Shown: positions 1-6,622 of the stretch, piece after piece
How positions within the stretch are numbered: the first letter of the stretch is position 1
Layout of the letters: each line of letters starts with the position of its first letter
Source: Acidobacteriota bacterium
Lineage (GTDB): Bacteria > Acidobacteriota > UBA4820 > DSQY01
Length of the DNA stretch: 7,652 nt
Reading direction: 5' to 3'
NCBI GenBank assembly: GCA_022759065.1
Contig: JAEMPZ010000030.1
Coordinates: 5,158-12,809, forward strand
The notes under the pieces: model-generated
Told to the model about the DNA's origin: nothing
What the model saw: only the letters and a program-made list of their open reading frames with translations
Databases searched by the model: none
Translations under genes and position numbers: made by a program

Positions 1-6
1 CTTCTG

Positions 7-1575
7 ATGAGGGAGCGGGGGCTTTACCGTCATACGCTCGTAATGGCTTTTATGACGGCCCTGAGCCGGGTGCTTGGGTACGTGCGCGACAGGACCATCG
101 CCTATCTGCTGGGGACCTCTTATCTGGCCGACGCTTTCTACATAGCATTCCGAATCCCAAACACTTTCAGGCGCTTCGTGGCCGAAGGGGCCATGACCGC
201 CTCTTTGGTTCCAGTCCTGTCGCAGTCTTTCAAGCAGGATTCGGAAGAGCGCGCATGGCTTTTCGCGCGGCGATTCTTCTGGGTCTTCGGCGCGCTTCTG
301 GTGCTTCTTGGAATCGTTGGCGTGGCCGCGTCCCCCCTGATGGTGAGGCTTCTGGCTTGGGAGTACGCCTCCAAGGCGCCTCAAGTCTACGCGATGACCA
401 TCCGGCTGACCGCAATCATTTTCCCATATATCACGCTGGTCTCGCTCTCGGCGATCGCGCAGGGCATCCTGAATTCGAGGGACATCTTCGGCCCTCCATC
501 CTTCGCCCCGGCGCTCATGAACATAGCAATGGTCGCCGCGGCCTGGTTCTGGGGACGCGGTTCCGCGAATCCGGCGGTCGTGCTTGCCTGGGGCGTTTTG
601 GCCGGCGGTTTGTGCCAGTTCGGTTTTCTGCTTCCCTATTTGAAGAAAGAGGGGATGTCTTTCGCGCCCGCCTGGTCGCTTGCCGATCCTCACGTCAGGC
701 AGGTTTTCACTCTTATGCTTCCGGCCATGTTCGGCGCCGGGGTCAGCCAGGTGATCATTCTGGTCGGAACGGCCATGGGCCACATGGTGGGAGAAGGGGC
801 GGTCTCGGCGCTCTATTATTCCAACAGGATAACGGAGCTCGCGTTCGGGCTGTTCGCCGTTTCGCTCTCTACCGCCGTCCTGCCAAGAATGTCCAGGCAG
901 GCCATCGAGGGAGACAAGGCCGGGCTTTCCGCGACCCTTGAAGAGGCGCTCTCGATGGTTTTCTTCGACATGCTTCCGGCTACGGCGGGTTTGCTTGCGC
1001 TCTCCGGGCCGATTGTCAGGGTCCTTTTGAAGACGGGCAGCTTCAACGACGAATCGGTGGCGATGACGTCGGGGCCGTTGGCCGCATATTCCGCCGGAAT
1101 CGCCGTCTGGTCGCTCGCCATCGTCCTTGTGCGGGTCTGCCACGCCCACAGGGACATGATGACGCCCTTCTACGCGGGACTCGCGACGCTCGGCGCTTAC
1201 GTTATTTTGGGGCTGGCGATGCTTGCCCCGTTCAAGACCACGGGCATCGCCGCGGCTTCGTCCATTTCGGCGATCGTCAACCTCGCGTGGCTGGCCTGGG
1301 CCGTCTCGCGGAAGTATGGGGTCAAGCTTCCGTGGGCCGCCTGCGGCAGGGCCCTCTTGCGGACGGGGCTTCTCTCCCTAGCCATGGGGCTTGCCTCGTG
1401 GCGGATTTACTATCTGCTTCCCCACGGGGCGCTGAAAGCATCCGCCGTCGCCCTTGGCGCGGCAATCGCCGCCGGCATCGTTATTTACGGAGGCGGCGCG
1501 GCACTATTCCGCTTCCCCGAGATGACCAAAGCCTGGGGCATCTTAAAGCGAAAAATGGCTTCCAGGGAGAAGTGA
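7..1575 (+). CDS. murJ: Lipid II flippase MurJ (MviN family)
   Basis: Integral inner-membrane protein of the MOP superfamily that moves lipid-linked peptidoglycan precursor (lipid II) across the cytoplasmic membrane. The 522 residues are close to the roughly 510 of E. coli MurJ, and hydrophobic segments run along the whole length. The N-terminal signature is clear: SRVLGYVRDR at residues 20-29, then ADAF at 41-44 and PNTFRRF at 51-57 followed by AEGA. By alignment from memory, R21, R27, D28, D42, R55 and E60 match functionally important E. coli residues R18, R24, D25, D39, R52 and E57. The later block YYSNRITELAFG...VLPRMSR is also family-typical. The ATG at 7 is the first start in the window; only six bases precede it, so no ribosome binding site can be judged and a start further upstream cannot be excluded. 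It converges on the minus-strand cluster and shares no operon with it. Function assignment is confident; the start is less so. Confidence 0.95.
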   Translation: MRERGLYRHTLVMAFMTALSRVLGYVRDRTIAYLLGTSYLADAFYIAFRIPNTFRRFVAEGAMTASLVPVLSQSFKQDSEERAWLFARRFFWVFGALLVLLGIVGVAASPLMVRLLAWEYASKAPQVYAMTIRLTAIIFPYITLVSLSAIAQGILNSRDIFGPPSFAPALMNIAMVAAAWFWGRGSANPAVVLAWGVLAGGLCQFGFLLPYLKKEGMSFAPAWSLADPHVRQVFTLMLPAMFGAGVSQVIILVGTAMGHMVGEGAVSALYYSNRITELAFGLFAVSLSTAVLPRMSRQAIEGDKAGLSATLEEALSMVFFDMLPATAGLLALSGPIVRVLLKTGSFNDESVAMTSGPLAAYSAGIAVWSLAIVLVRVCHAHRDMMTPFYAGLATLGAYVILGLAMLAPFKTTGIAAASSISAIVNLAWLAWAVSRKYGVKLPWAACGRALLRTGLLSLAMGLASWRIYYLLPHGALKASAVALGAAIAAGIVIYGGGAALFRFPEMTKAWGILKRKMASREK

Positions 1576-1710
1576 CGGGGCCACTGCGTGGCGGGCTGAC
1601 GTGGTATCAGAACCGCGTTGTAACGGAGTCACCGCGTTACGGAGTCGCGGAGAAAGAAGTACAATCAACACCGCCACGCCGACACCCAGACACCCCGATA
1701 CCTCATTACC
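1572..1710. repeat. Degenerate 8-bp periodic repeats between convergent genes
   Basis: The gap between the murJ and AIR-synthase-like stop codons is 136 bases and holds no gene. Cut into octamers from 1572, it reads gtgacggg, gccactgc, gtggcggg, ctgacgtg, gtatcaga, accgcgtt, gtaacgga, gtcaccgc, gttacgga, gtcgcgga (to 1651). The pattern GTNNCNGR recurs every 16 bases at 1572, 1588, 1604, 1620 and 1636, and also at 1644. A second block in another phase, 1671-1710, reads ccgccacg, ccgacacc, cagacacc, ccgatacc, tcattacc. Within the first block, 1612-1630 and 1631-1646 are direct repeats differing by a 3-base deletion, and GTAACG (1620-1625) can pair with CGTTAC (1635-1640). I see no hairpin followed by a T run on either strand, so I do not call a terminator. 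The function is unknown; decayed short tandem repeat or a dispersed intergenic element are both possible. Confidence 0.6.
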
Positions 1711-1711
1711 G

Positions 1712-2755
1712 CTACTCTCGTGAAAACTTCTCGGCAAGGAGCCAGTAGGGGTCTGTTTTGGGATGGGATAGCTTTTTCTCTTTTTTGTTCTCAGCTATTT
1801 TTATGCCTTCTTTTTTATCCACCACTTCACCAACGACGGCGCTTGAAATGTTATTCTTTTTCAATGTGGAGACAAGCGATTCCGCCTCTTTCCTGCTCAC
1901 GATTGCCAATAAAGTCCCCTCGCTTATCGAACAGAAGGGGTCAAATTCAAAAAGTTCCGCTGTCTTCTTTACAACCTCTTTAACCGGAATGAGTTCTTTC
2001 TCAATTCTCAATCCATAGTTGCCGGCCATCGCCATCTCGTAAAGGCCGCCCCAGATGCCGCACTCCGTTGCATCGTGCATAACCCTTACCCCAGAAAATT
2101 CCCTTGCAATAATGCAGTCGTCCATGACGCTCATCTGGTAAAAGAGATCGGACGCCTCCTTTTGAAATTTCGCCCCGCCAGCCTCGATAAATTTGCCGGG
2201 GAACAGGACTGATAAAAGCCCGGTTGTCTCAATCGCCGGACCTTTTGTTATCACCACCTGGTCTCCCTTTTTCACCTTTGAAGGGCTTTTCAACTCCTTT
2301 TTTGCCCCAACTGCAATTGCTGTCGCTCCCCCAACCATCGGATAATTGCATCCGCTGTACCTTGCGGTATGACCCGTGACAACGCTTATTCCATATTTCC
2401 TTGCCTCGGAATCAACGCTTTCCCACATCTCTTGCAACTGTTTTTCTGTTATCTCCGGAGGAAGATTCAGGTCAATTGAAAGATATTTGGGGGGTAATCC
2501 CGAAACTGCCACGTCGCTGAAAATGATATGAAAAGCGAACCAAGCCGCTTTCTTAAAACCAAAAGAGGGAACTATGAAAAACGGGTCCGTTGATAAAGCA
2601 AGATAGGTGTCTGCTATTTTTATAACTCCGTAATCAACGCCGTGCCTTGGGCCAATGACTATGTTCTTGTCATATTTGCCAAGGCGAGGGTAGATCACTT
2701 GATCAAAAAATTGCGGCGGTATTTTTCCCAGTTCCGGCAGAAGATTCTTTTTCAT
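1712..2755 (-). CDS. AIR synthase-related (PurM/HypE-like) protein
   Basis: A 347-residue ATP-binding protein of the PurM/HypE/SelD/ThiL superfamily, with an N-terminal PurM-like domain (about 1-150) and a C-terminal domain (about 160-330). Visible motifs are GVDYGVI at 39-45 in the place of the family's G-D-A nucleotide/metal motif, STDP at 55-58, DVAVSG at 81-86, GHT at 128-130, HDATECGIWGG at 227-237 and SISEGTLL at 276-283. The reaction cannot be assigned: it lacks the C-terminal PRIC-type cysteine of HypE and the N-terminal Cys/Sec loop of SelD, and no hydrogenase, thiamine or purine genes lie beside it. A TTG at 2770 is in frame, but the ATG at 2755 has AAGGAG at the right spacing and is preferred. 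It follows the cupin gene after 45 bases and may be co-transcribed. Its GC content is about 46% by hand count (1741-2760), against 60-65% in sampled neighbours, which suggests horizontal acquisition. Confidence 0.85.
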   Translation of the reverse strand: MKKNLLPELGKIPPQFFDQVIYPRLGKYDKNIVIGPRHGVDYGVIKIADTYLALSTDPFFIVPSFGFKKAAWFAFHIIFSDVAVSGLPPKYLSIDLNLPPEITEKQLQEMWESVDSEARKYGISVVTGHTARYSGCNYPMVGGATAIAVGAKKELKSPSKVKKGDQVVITKGPAIETTGLLSVLFPGKFIEAGGAKFQKEASDLFYQMSVMDDCIIAREFSGVRVMHDATECGIWGGLYEMAMAGNYGLRIEKELIPVKEVVKKTAELFEFDPFCSISEGTLLAIVSRKEAESLVSTLKKNNISSAVVGEVVDKKEGIKIAENKKEKKLSHPKTDPYWLLAEKFSRE

Positions 2756-2761
2756 AAACTG

Positions 2762-2767
2762 CTCCTT
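2762..2767 (-). promoter_or_regulatory. Ribosome binding site deciding the AIR-synthase-like start
   Basis: On the minus strand AAGGAG lies 6 bases before the ATG at 2755. It overlaps the alternative in-frame TTG (2770-2768), so that longer start has no usable Shine-Dalgarno of its own and the ATG is chosen. Confidence 0.75.
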
Positions 2768-2800
2768 CAAAAGGTGGCGCCTGATGCGGTGGCTTCTTCT

Positions 2801-3178
2801 TCAACGGTTGTAGGCGTCTTGGATGCGGACGATGTCGGATTCGGAGCTGTCGCCCACCCAAAGCTCCATGAAGCGCGCGGGCTTTGAGCCGGCGCCGCGG
2901 GCCCTGTGAGGGGTTTTTCGCGATATCCATATCTCGTCGTTTGGCTTTGGGCGCCAAACCTTCTCGCCTACGGTCAGCTCGATTCCGTCGTCGAGTATTA
3001 CCCAGAACTCGTCCCTGTGGTTGTGGTACTGAAGGGAGAGAATGCCTCCCGGCTCAACGGTGATGATCTTCACGCTTGAGACATCTTCGAGCGGGAAGCC
3101 GCGAAACTTTCCCCACGGGCGGTGGTCTTCAATGATGTGTCCCTTAAAAACCGTGAATCGGTCATCTTGCGCGGCCAT
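2801..3178 (-). CDS. Stand-alone cupin, mannose-6-phosphate isomerase type II-like
   Basis: A 125-residue single-domain cupin that resembles the C-terminal isomerase domain of bifunctional ManC/AlgA-type proteins (mannose-6-phosphate to fructose-6-phosphate), but without the guanylyltransferase part. The family pattern is visible in order: HRPWGKF at 19-25, LSLQYHNHRDEFWVI at 47-61 with likely metal ligands H52, H54 and E57, a glycine-poor turn, then the second histidine motif TPHRARG at 89-95 with H91, and the C-terminal ELWVGDSSESDIVRIQDAY. The ATG has AAGGGGGAACAAG in front of it, a reasonable though imperfect ribosome binding site. It lies 24 bases after folP and is probably in the same transcript, but no mannose or polysaccharide gene lies nearby. 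Whether it is an isomerase or another sugar-phosphate-binding cupin cannot be decided from sequence; the fold assignment is solid, the substrate is inferred. Confidence 0.82.
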   Translation of the reverse strand: MAAQDDRFTVFKGHIIEDHRPWGKFRGFPLEDVSSVKIITVEPGGILSLQYHNHRDEFWVILDDGIELTVGEKVWRPKPNDEIWISRKTPHRARGAGSKPARFMELWVGDSSESDIVRIQDAYNR

Positions 3179-3202
3179 CTTGTTCCCCCTTTTTACTCGC
3201 GC

Positions 3203-4096
3203 CTATTTCCCGCCGAGAATCGCCCAAGCGACGGAAAGCGCCTGCCTGTGCGCGGCGACGTCGTGAACCCTGAATATCCTGGCCCCGTTTAGCATTGCCG
3301 CCACGTGCATTGCCAAAGTTCCGTTGAGCCTGTCATCAACCGAAGCGCCGGTTATGGCACCTATGACGCTCTTGCGTGACGCGCCTATGAGCACCGGCCT
3401 TCCCAGCGCGAGGATTGGAGCGGTATCCCTGATCAGGGCAACGTTGTCCTCGGCGCGCTTGCCGAAACCGATGCCCGGGTCAACGGCTATCCGATCTCTT
3501 GCGACGCCTGCTTCCACGGCCGCGTTAAGCCTTTCGGCAAGCTCGGCCGCGACTTCGCCTGGGGCGTCTTTGTAGAACGGCGCGGCCTGCATTGTTTTCG
3601 GGGTGCCCCGCATGTGCATCAGGACCAGCCCGGCTTTGCTCGACGCGGCTAGAGGCAGCATCGCCGCGTCGTTCTTTCCAGCCGAAATGTCGTTGATGAT
3701 CGAGGCGCCAAGGCCAAGGGCGCGCCTGGCGACCTCCGCCTTCGTGGTGTCAACGCTAACCGCGATATCCGGCAGCTCCTTTTGGACCATTGCCAGAACC
3801 GGAGCAAGCCTTTGCCATTCATCGCCAGCCGAAACAGGATCGCTTCCAGGGCGGCTCGACTCGGCGCCGATGTCAAGAATGTCGGCTCCCTCATCGGCGA
3901 GTTTGGCCGCCTGCGCTAACGCTGCTTCGGGAGAAATAAACCGGCCTCCGTCGGAAAAGGAGTCCGGGGTGACGTTTACAACGCCCATGATCAAGAAAGG
4001 CTTTAAAGCGAAGAGATTCCTCTCGAAAGCGAGCCATGAAGGGCTGCCCCCTGGCAAGAAGCCGGTGGAGAGTTCCTCGTTGCCTTCAGGCTTCAC
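3203..4096 (-). CDS. folP: Dihydropteroate synthase
   Basis: Cytosolic folate-pathway enzyme that joins p-aminobenzoate to 6-hydroxymethyl-7,8-dihydropterin pyrophosphate to make 7,8-dihydropteroate; the sulfonamide target. A complete TIM-barrel of 297 residues. Motifs: MGVVNVTPDSFSDGG from residue 37 (N41), DILDIGAESSRPG at 72-84, SVDTTK at 114-119 (D116), INDISAG at 134-140 (N135), MHMRGTP at 160-166, VDPGIGFGK at 205-213 (D206), IGASRKS at 237-243 (K242), and FRVHD at 275-279 (R276, H278). These match the pterin-, diphosphate- and pABA-binding residues of known enzymes, so it should be active. The GTG start overlaps the ftsH stop codon (GTGA), with GAGGAGG directly upstream but only one base from the start, so initiation probably depends on coupling to ftsH. 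About 36 residues precede the first motif, longer than the 17-20 of E. coli, so a later start is possible, though I see no good one. Confidence 0.96.
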   Translation of the reverse strand: MKPEGNEELSTGFLPGGSPSWLAFERNLFALKPFLIMGVVNVTPDSFSDGGRFISPEAALAQAAKLADEGADILDIGAESSRPGSDPVSAGDEWQRLAPVLAMVQKELPDIAVSVDTTKAEVARRALGLGASIINDISAGKNDAAMLPLAASSKAGLVLMHMRGTPKTMQAAPFYKDAPGEVAAELAERLNAAVEAGVARDRIAVDPGIGFGKRAEDNVALIRDTAPILALGRPVLIGASRKSVIGAITGASVDDRLNGTLAMHVAAMLNGARIFRVHDVAAHRQALSVAWAILGGK

Positions 4097-6018
4097 GCCT
4101 CCTCAAGCCGTCCTTTCATCGTCAGAGAAGGCGGGGGGGGTTTCGGCGCATCCCCCGCCGCCTCCTTCGCCGGCTCCGGTTCTTGCCCCTCTCTTGCCAC
4201 GTGGCTCTGTAGCGGCAAGGGTTCCCCCTTCAAAAGCGCCTCGAAATCGGCCTTGTCGAGTACTTCACGCTCAAGAAGCGTCTTTACTATCGAGCCCATT
4301 CTCTCGCGGTGCCGCTCAAGAAGATTCATCGCCTTATCTTTGGCCGCCTTTACGAGGGCTTTCACCTCCTCGTCAATCTCCCGCGCCGTATCTTCTGAAT
4401 ACTGGGCGTTCGAGCCTCCCTCCCAAAGCGCGCCGAACGGGCTGCGCTCGCCTTTGTACGAAAGCGGACCAAGCTTCTCGCTCATTCCCCAGACGGTGAC
4501 CATGTTCCTTGCGATCTCGGCCACTTTTTCAAGGTCGTTGCCGGCGCCCGTCGTAATCGTTCCCAAAAAGAGTTCTTCCGCGCAGCGTCCGCCGAGCAGA
4601 ACCGCCATCTGGTCTTCGAGGTATTCCTTGCTGTAGTTGTACCTGTCGTCAACGGGCAACTGCTGGGTCGCGCCGAGCGCCATGCCGCGAGGGACTATTG
4701 AAATCTTGTGGACAGGATCGGCGTTTGGAAGGTAATAAGCCACGATGGCGTGGCCTGATTCGTGGTAAGCCACGACCCTCCGCTCCTCCTCGGAAAGGAT
4801 CAGCGAACGCCGCTCCGAGCCCATCAGGACTTTGTCCTTGGCGAATTCAAAGTCCTCCATCTCCACCGATTTTTTCCCAACCCTCGCGGCGTGAAGTGCC
4901 GCCTCGTTGCAAAGGTTGGCCAGATCGGCTCCGGAAAAGCCCGGAGTGCCCCTGGCAACGATCGAAAGGACGACGTTATCCGAGAGTTTGATCGCTCGGA
5001 CGTGGACCTTGAGAATCTCCTCCCGGCCCTTGAGGTCCGGCCGAGGCACGACTATGCGCCTGTCGAAACGGCCCGGCCTCAAGAGAGCCTGGTCGAGCAC
5101 GTCCGGGCGGTTCGTCGCCGCTATTAGGATGACTCCCTCGTTGGCCTCGAAGCCGTCCATTTCGACCAAAAGCTGGTTCAGCGTCTGCTCGCGTTCCTCG
5201 TGGCTTCCCGCCACGCCAAGGCCGCGATTGCGCCCGACGGCGTCAATCTCGTCAATGAAGACGATGCAGGGGGCGTTTTTCTTCGCCTGCTCGAACATGT
5301 CCCGCACGCGGCTCGCTCCGACGCCTACGAAAAGCTCAACGAATTCGGAGCCCGAAATCGAAAAGAAGGGAACGTCCGCCTCTCCGGCGATCGCTTTGGC
5401 CAGAAGCGTTTTCCCCGTGCCCGGAGCGCCCATCAGGAGCACGCCCTTCGGAATCTTGCCGCCGAGCTTCTTGAACTTGTTGGAATCCTTCAGGAAGTCA
5501 ATGATCTCCTGAAGCTCCTCCTTGACCTCCTCAATCCCCGCGACGTCCTTGAACGTCACCTTGTTGCCGCCTTGGGGCGACATGCGCGCCTTCGATTTGC
5601 CGAAGCTCATCGCCTTGTTCCCGCCCTGCTGCATCTGGCGCATGAAGAAAATCCAGAACCCGATCAGCAGGACCGCCGGCAGGATGTAAAAAAGCGCCAT
5701 GACGTACTGCGACGCGTTCGAGTCGCTCGCTTTTACGTCAACTCCTTTCTTGACGAGTTCCGGGGTGAAGTTCTGCAGGTCGGAAGGCAGCGTCACGGTG
5801 TAGTGCGTTGCGCCCTCAATGGGGCTTTTAAGTTCCCCCTTGACGGCGGAACCTTTGATTATCGCGTCCTTCACTTCCCCCTTGTCAACGAGCTGCGAGA
5901 ACTGGCTGAAGGGAAGGTCAACCTCCTTGTTGCTCGCCTTTCTCAAAAGCCCGAAAGAGATGATGACTATCGCGATTATAACCGCCCAAAGCATCACTGA
6001 ACGAAGCTGCTGGTTCAC
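4093..6018 (-). CDS. ftsH: ATP-dependent zinc metalloprotease FtsH
   Basis: Membrane-anchored AAA+ protease that unfolds and degrades misassembled membrane proteins and some regulators, working as a hexamer on the cytoplasmic face. The 641 residues match the usual length. In order: transmembrane helix 1 at about 7-25, periplasmic domain about 30-103, helix 2 at about 104-126, AAA+ module with Walker A GAPGTGKT at 197-204, pore motif FVGVG at 230-234, Walker B IVFIDE at 252-257, second region of homology with [10 protein letters not shown] at 312-321, then the zinc protease with HESGH at 419-423 and third ligand D495 in GAGNDLEK. All catalytic residues are present. The tail (about 615-641) is proline-rich and variable. 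The GTG start at 6018 has AGGAGA at 4 bases' spacing. It lies 88 bases after hpt, with an inverted repeat in between, and overlaps folP by 4 bases. The order tilS-hpt-ftsH is also known from Bacillus. Confidence 0.98.
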   Translation of the reverse strand: MNQQLRSVMLWAVIIAIVIISFGLLRKASNKEVDLPFSQFSQLVDKGEVKDAIIKGSAVKGELKSPIEGATHYTVTLPSDLQNFTPELVKKGVDVKASDSNASQYVMALFYILPAVLLIGFWIFFMRQMQQGGNKAMSFGKSKARMSPQGGNKVTFKDVAGIEEVKEELQEIIDFLKDSNKFKKLGGKIPKGVLLMGAPGTGKTLLAKAIAGEADVPFFSISGSEFVELFVGVGASRVRDMFEQAKKNAPCIVFIDEIDAVGRNRGLGVAGSHEEREQTLNQLLVEMDGFEANEGVILIAATNRPDVLDQALLRPGRFDRRIVVPRPDLKGREEILKVHVRAIKLSDNVVLSIVARGTPGFSGADLANLCNEAALHAARVGKKSVEMEDFEFAKDKVLMGSERRSLILSEEERRVVAYHESGHAIVAYYLPNADPVHKISIVPRGMALGATQQLPVDDRYNYSKEYLEDQMAVLLGGRCAEELFLGTITTGAGNDLEKVAEIARNMVTVWGMSEKLGPLSYKGERSPFGALWEGGSNAQYSEDTAREIDEEVKALVKAAKDKAMNLLERHRERMGSIVKTLLEREVLDKADFEALLKGEPLPLQSHVAREGQEPEPAKEAAGDAPKPPPPSLTMKGRLEEA

Positions 6019-6034
6019 TGGGTCTCCTATTGTT

Positions 6035-6091
6035 GGTTAAGGCCGGAGCGCGAAAACGCTGGCGCGGCCGGCGCAACCATTATGATTAACC
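6035..6091 (-). promoter_or_regulatory. GC-rich inverted repeat in the hpt-ftsH gap
   Basis: Most of the 88-base gap between hpt and ftsH is self-complementary. On the plus strand ggttaa (6035-6040) pairs with ttaacc (6086-6091), gccgg (6042-6046) with ccggc (6068-6072), and agcg (6047-6050) with cgct (6057-6060) around a short A-rich loop. On the transcript this gives a stem-loop ending about 5 bases before the ftsH ribosome binding site. No T run follows it on the minus strand, so it is not a standard intrinsic terminator. It could be a processing or attenuation structure, or an operator for ftsH expression; which one is inference. Confidence 0.4.
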
Positions 6092-6106
6092 GCGAGAATG
6101 CCGCCT

Positions 6107-6622
6107 TCATTCCGGCTCAACCCACGTAAGGTATGGCAGATTGCGGTAGCGCTCTTGGAAATCGAGGCCGTAGCCAACGATGAACTTGTCGGGAACGGTG
6201 AATCCGCGGTAATGGATCGGGACGTCGAGTTTCCGCGCCGACACCTTGTCCAGGAAGCAGGCCACCTTTATGGAGGCTGGGGCTCTCTCGGCCTCCATGT
6301 GTTTTATGAGGTAGTCGAGCGTGATGCCGGTGTCAACTATGTCTTCAACTATCAGCACGTGTTCGCCGGACAATTCGAGCGAGGAGGTGAAAAGAATTTT
6401 GGCGTGCAGGCCATCCACCTGGCTTTTCATCTCGGTGAGGGCGATCCGCACGTCACCCGGCAGGCGGCGCATGAGGTCGGCAAGGAAGGGAATCGAGCCC
6501 TTCAGCACGGCGCAAAGAACGAGCCTCTTGCCCGCATAATCCGAAGCTATCTGTTCGGCCAGCTCGGCGACCCTCGCCGCTATCTGCTTCTCGGTGAAGA
6601 GTATCCCCTGCGCCAGTTTCAC
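6107..6622 (-). CDS. hpt: Hypoxanthine phosphoribosyltransferase
   Basis: Purine salvage enzyme that transfers the phosphoribosyl group of PRPP to hypoxanthine (and usually guanine) to make IMP or GMP in the cytosol. The 171 residues are the normal bacterial length. Motifs: VLKGSIPF at 39-46, the PRPP-binding VLIVEDIVDTGITL at 89-102, the purine-contacting lysine in FLDK at 123-126, and the C-terminal GYGLDFQERYRNLPYL at 150-165. The flexible loop that normally carries a Ser-Tyr pair (SSYG in E. coli) reads TEMKSQVDGLH at 63-73 here, with no Ser-Tyr, which is unusual. The GTG start overlaps the tilS stop (GTGA) and is preceded by a perfect AAAGGAGG at 6 bases' spacing, so it should be well translated. 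The ftsH gene follows after an 88-base gap. Identity as an HPRT-type transferase is confident; base preference is not determined. Confidence 0.94.
   Translation of the reverse strand: MKLAQGILFTEKQIAARVAELAEQIASDYAGKRLVLCAVLKGSIPFLADLMRRLPGDVRIALTEMKSQVDGLHAKILFTSSLELSGEHVLIVEDIVDTGITLDYLIKHMEAERAPASIKVACFLDKVSARKLDVPIHYRGFTVPDKFIVGYGLDFQERYRNLPYLTWVEPE

Noticed and set aside
255..941. A 228-residue open frame inside murJ in another frame
   Set aside because: It lies wholly inside a well-conserved membrane protein gene and is Arg/Gly-rich in the way frame-shadow translations are.
1604..1710. A CRISPR array
   Set aside because: The units are 8-16 bases, degenerate and contiguous, with no spacers of uniform length and no cas genes nearby.
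1576..1711. A bidirectional intrinsic terminator between the convergent genes
   Set aside because: The hairpins found (1620-1640, 1632-1650) are short and have no following T run on either strand.
1712..2755. hypE or selD as a specific name for the AIR-synthase-like gene
   Set aside because: The HypE C-terminal cysteine motif and the SelD Cys/Sec loop are missing, and no partner genes are present.
3603..4499. A 298-residue plus-strand open frame across folP and ftsH
   Set aside because: It is Ser/Pro/Arg-rich, low-complexity and antisense to motif-rich genes, with no ribosome binding site I trust.
5200..6000. A 266-residue plus-strand open frame opposite ftsH
   Set aside because: Its sequence mirrors the complement of ftsH codons and has no family features.
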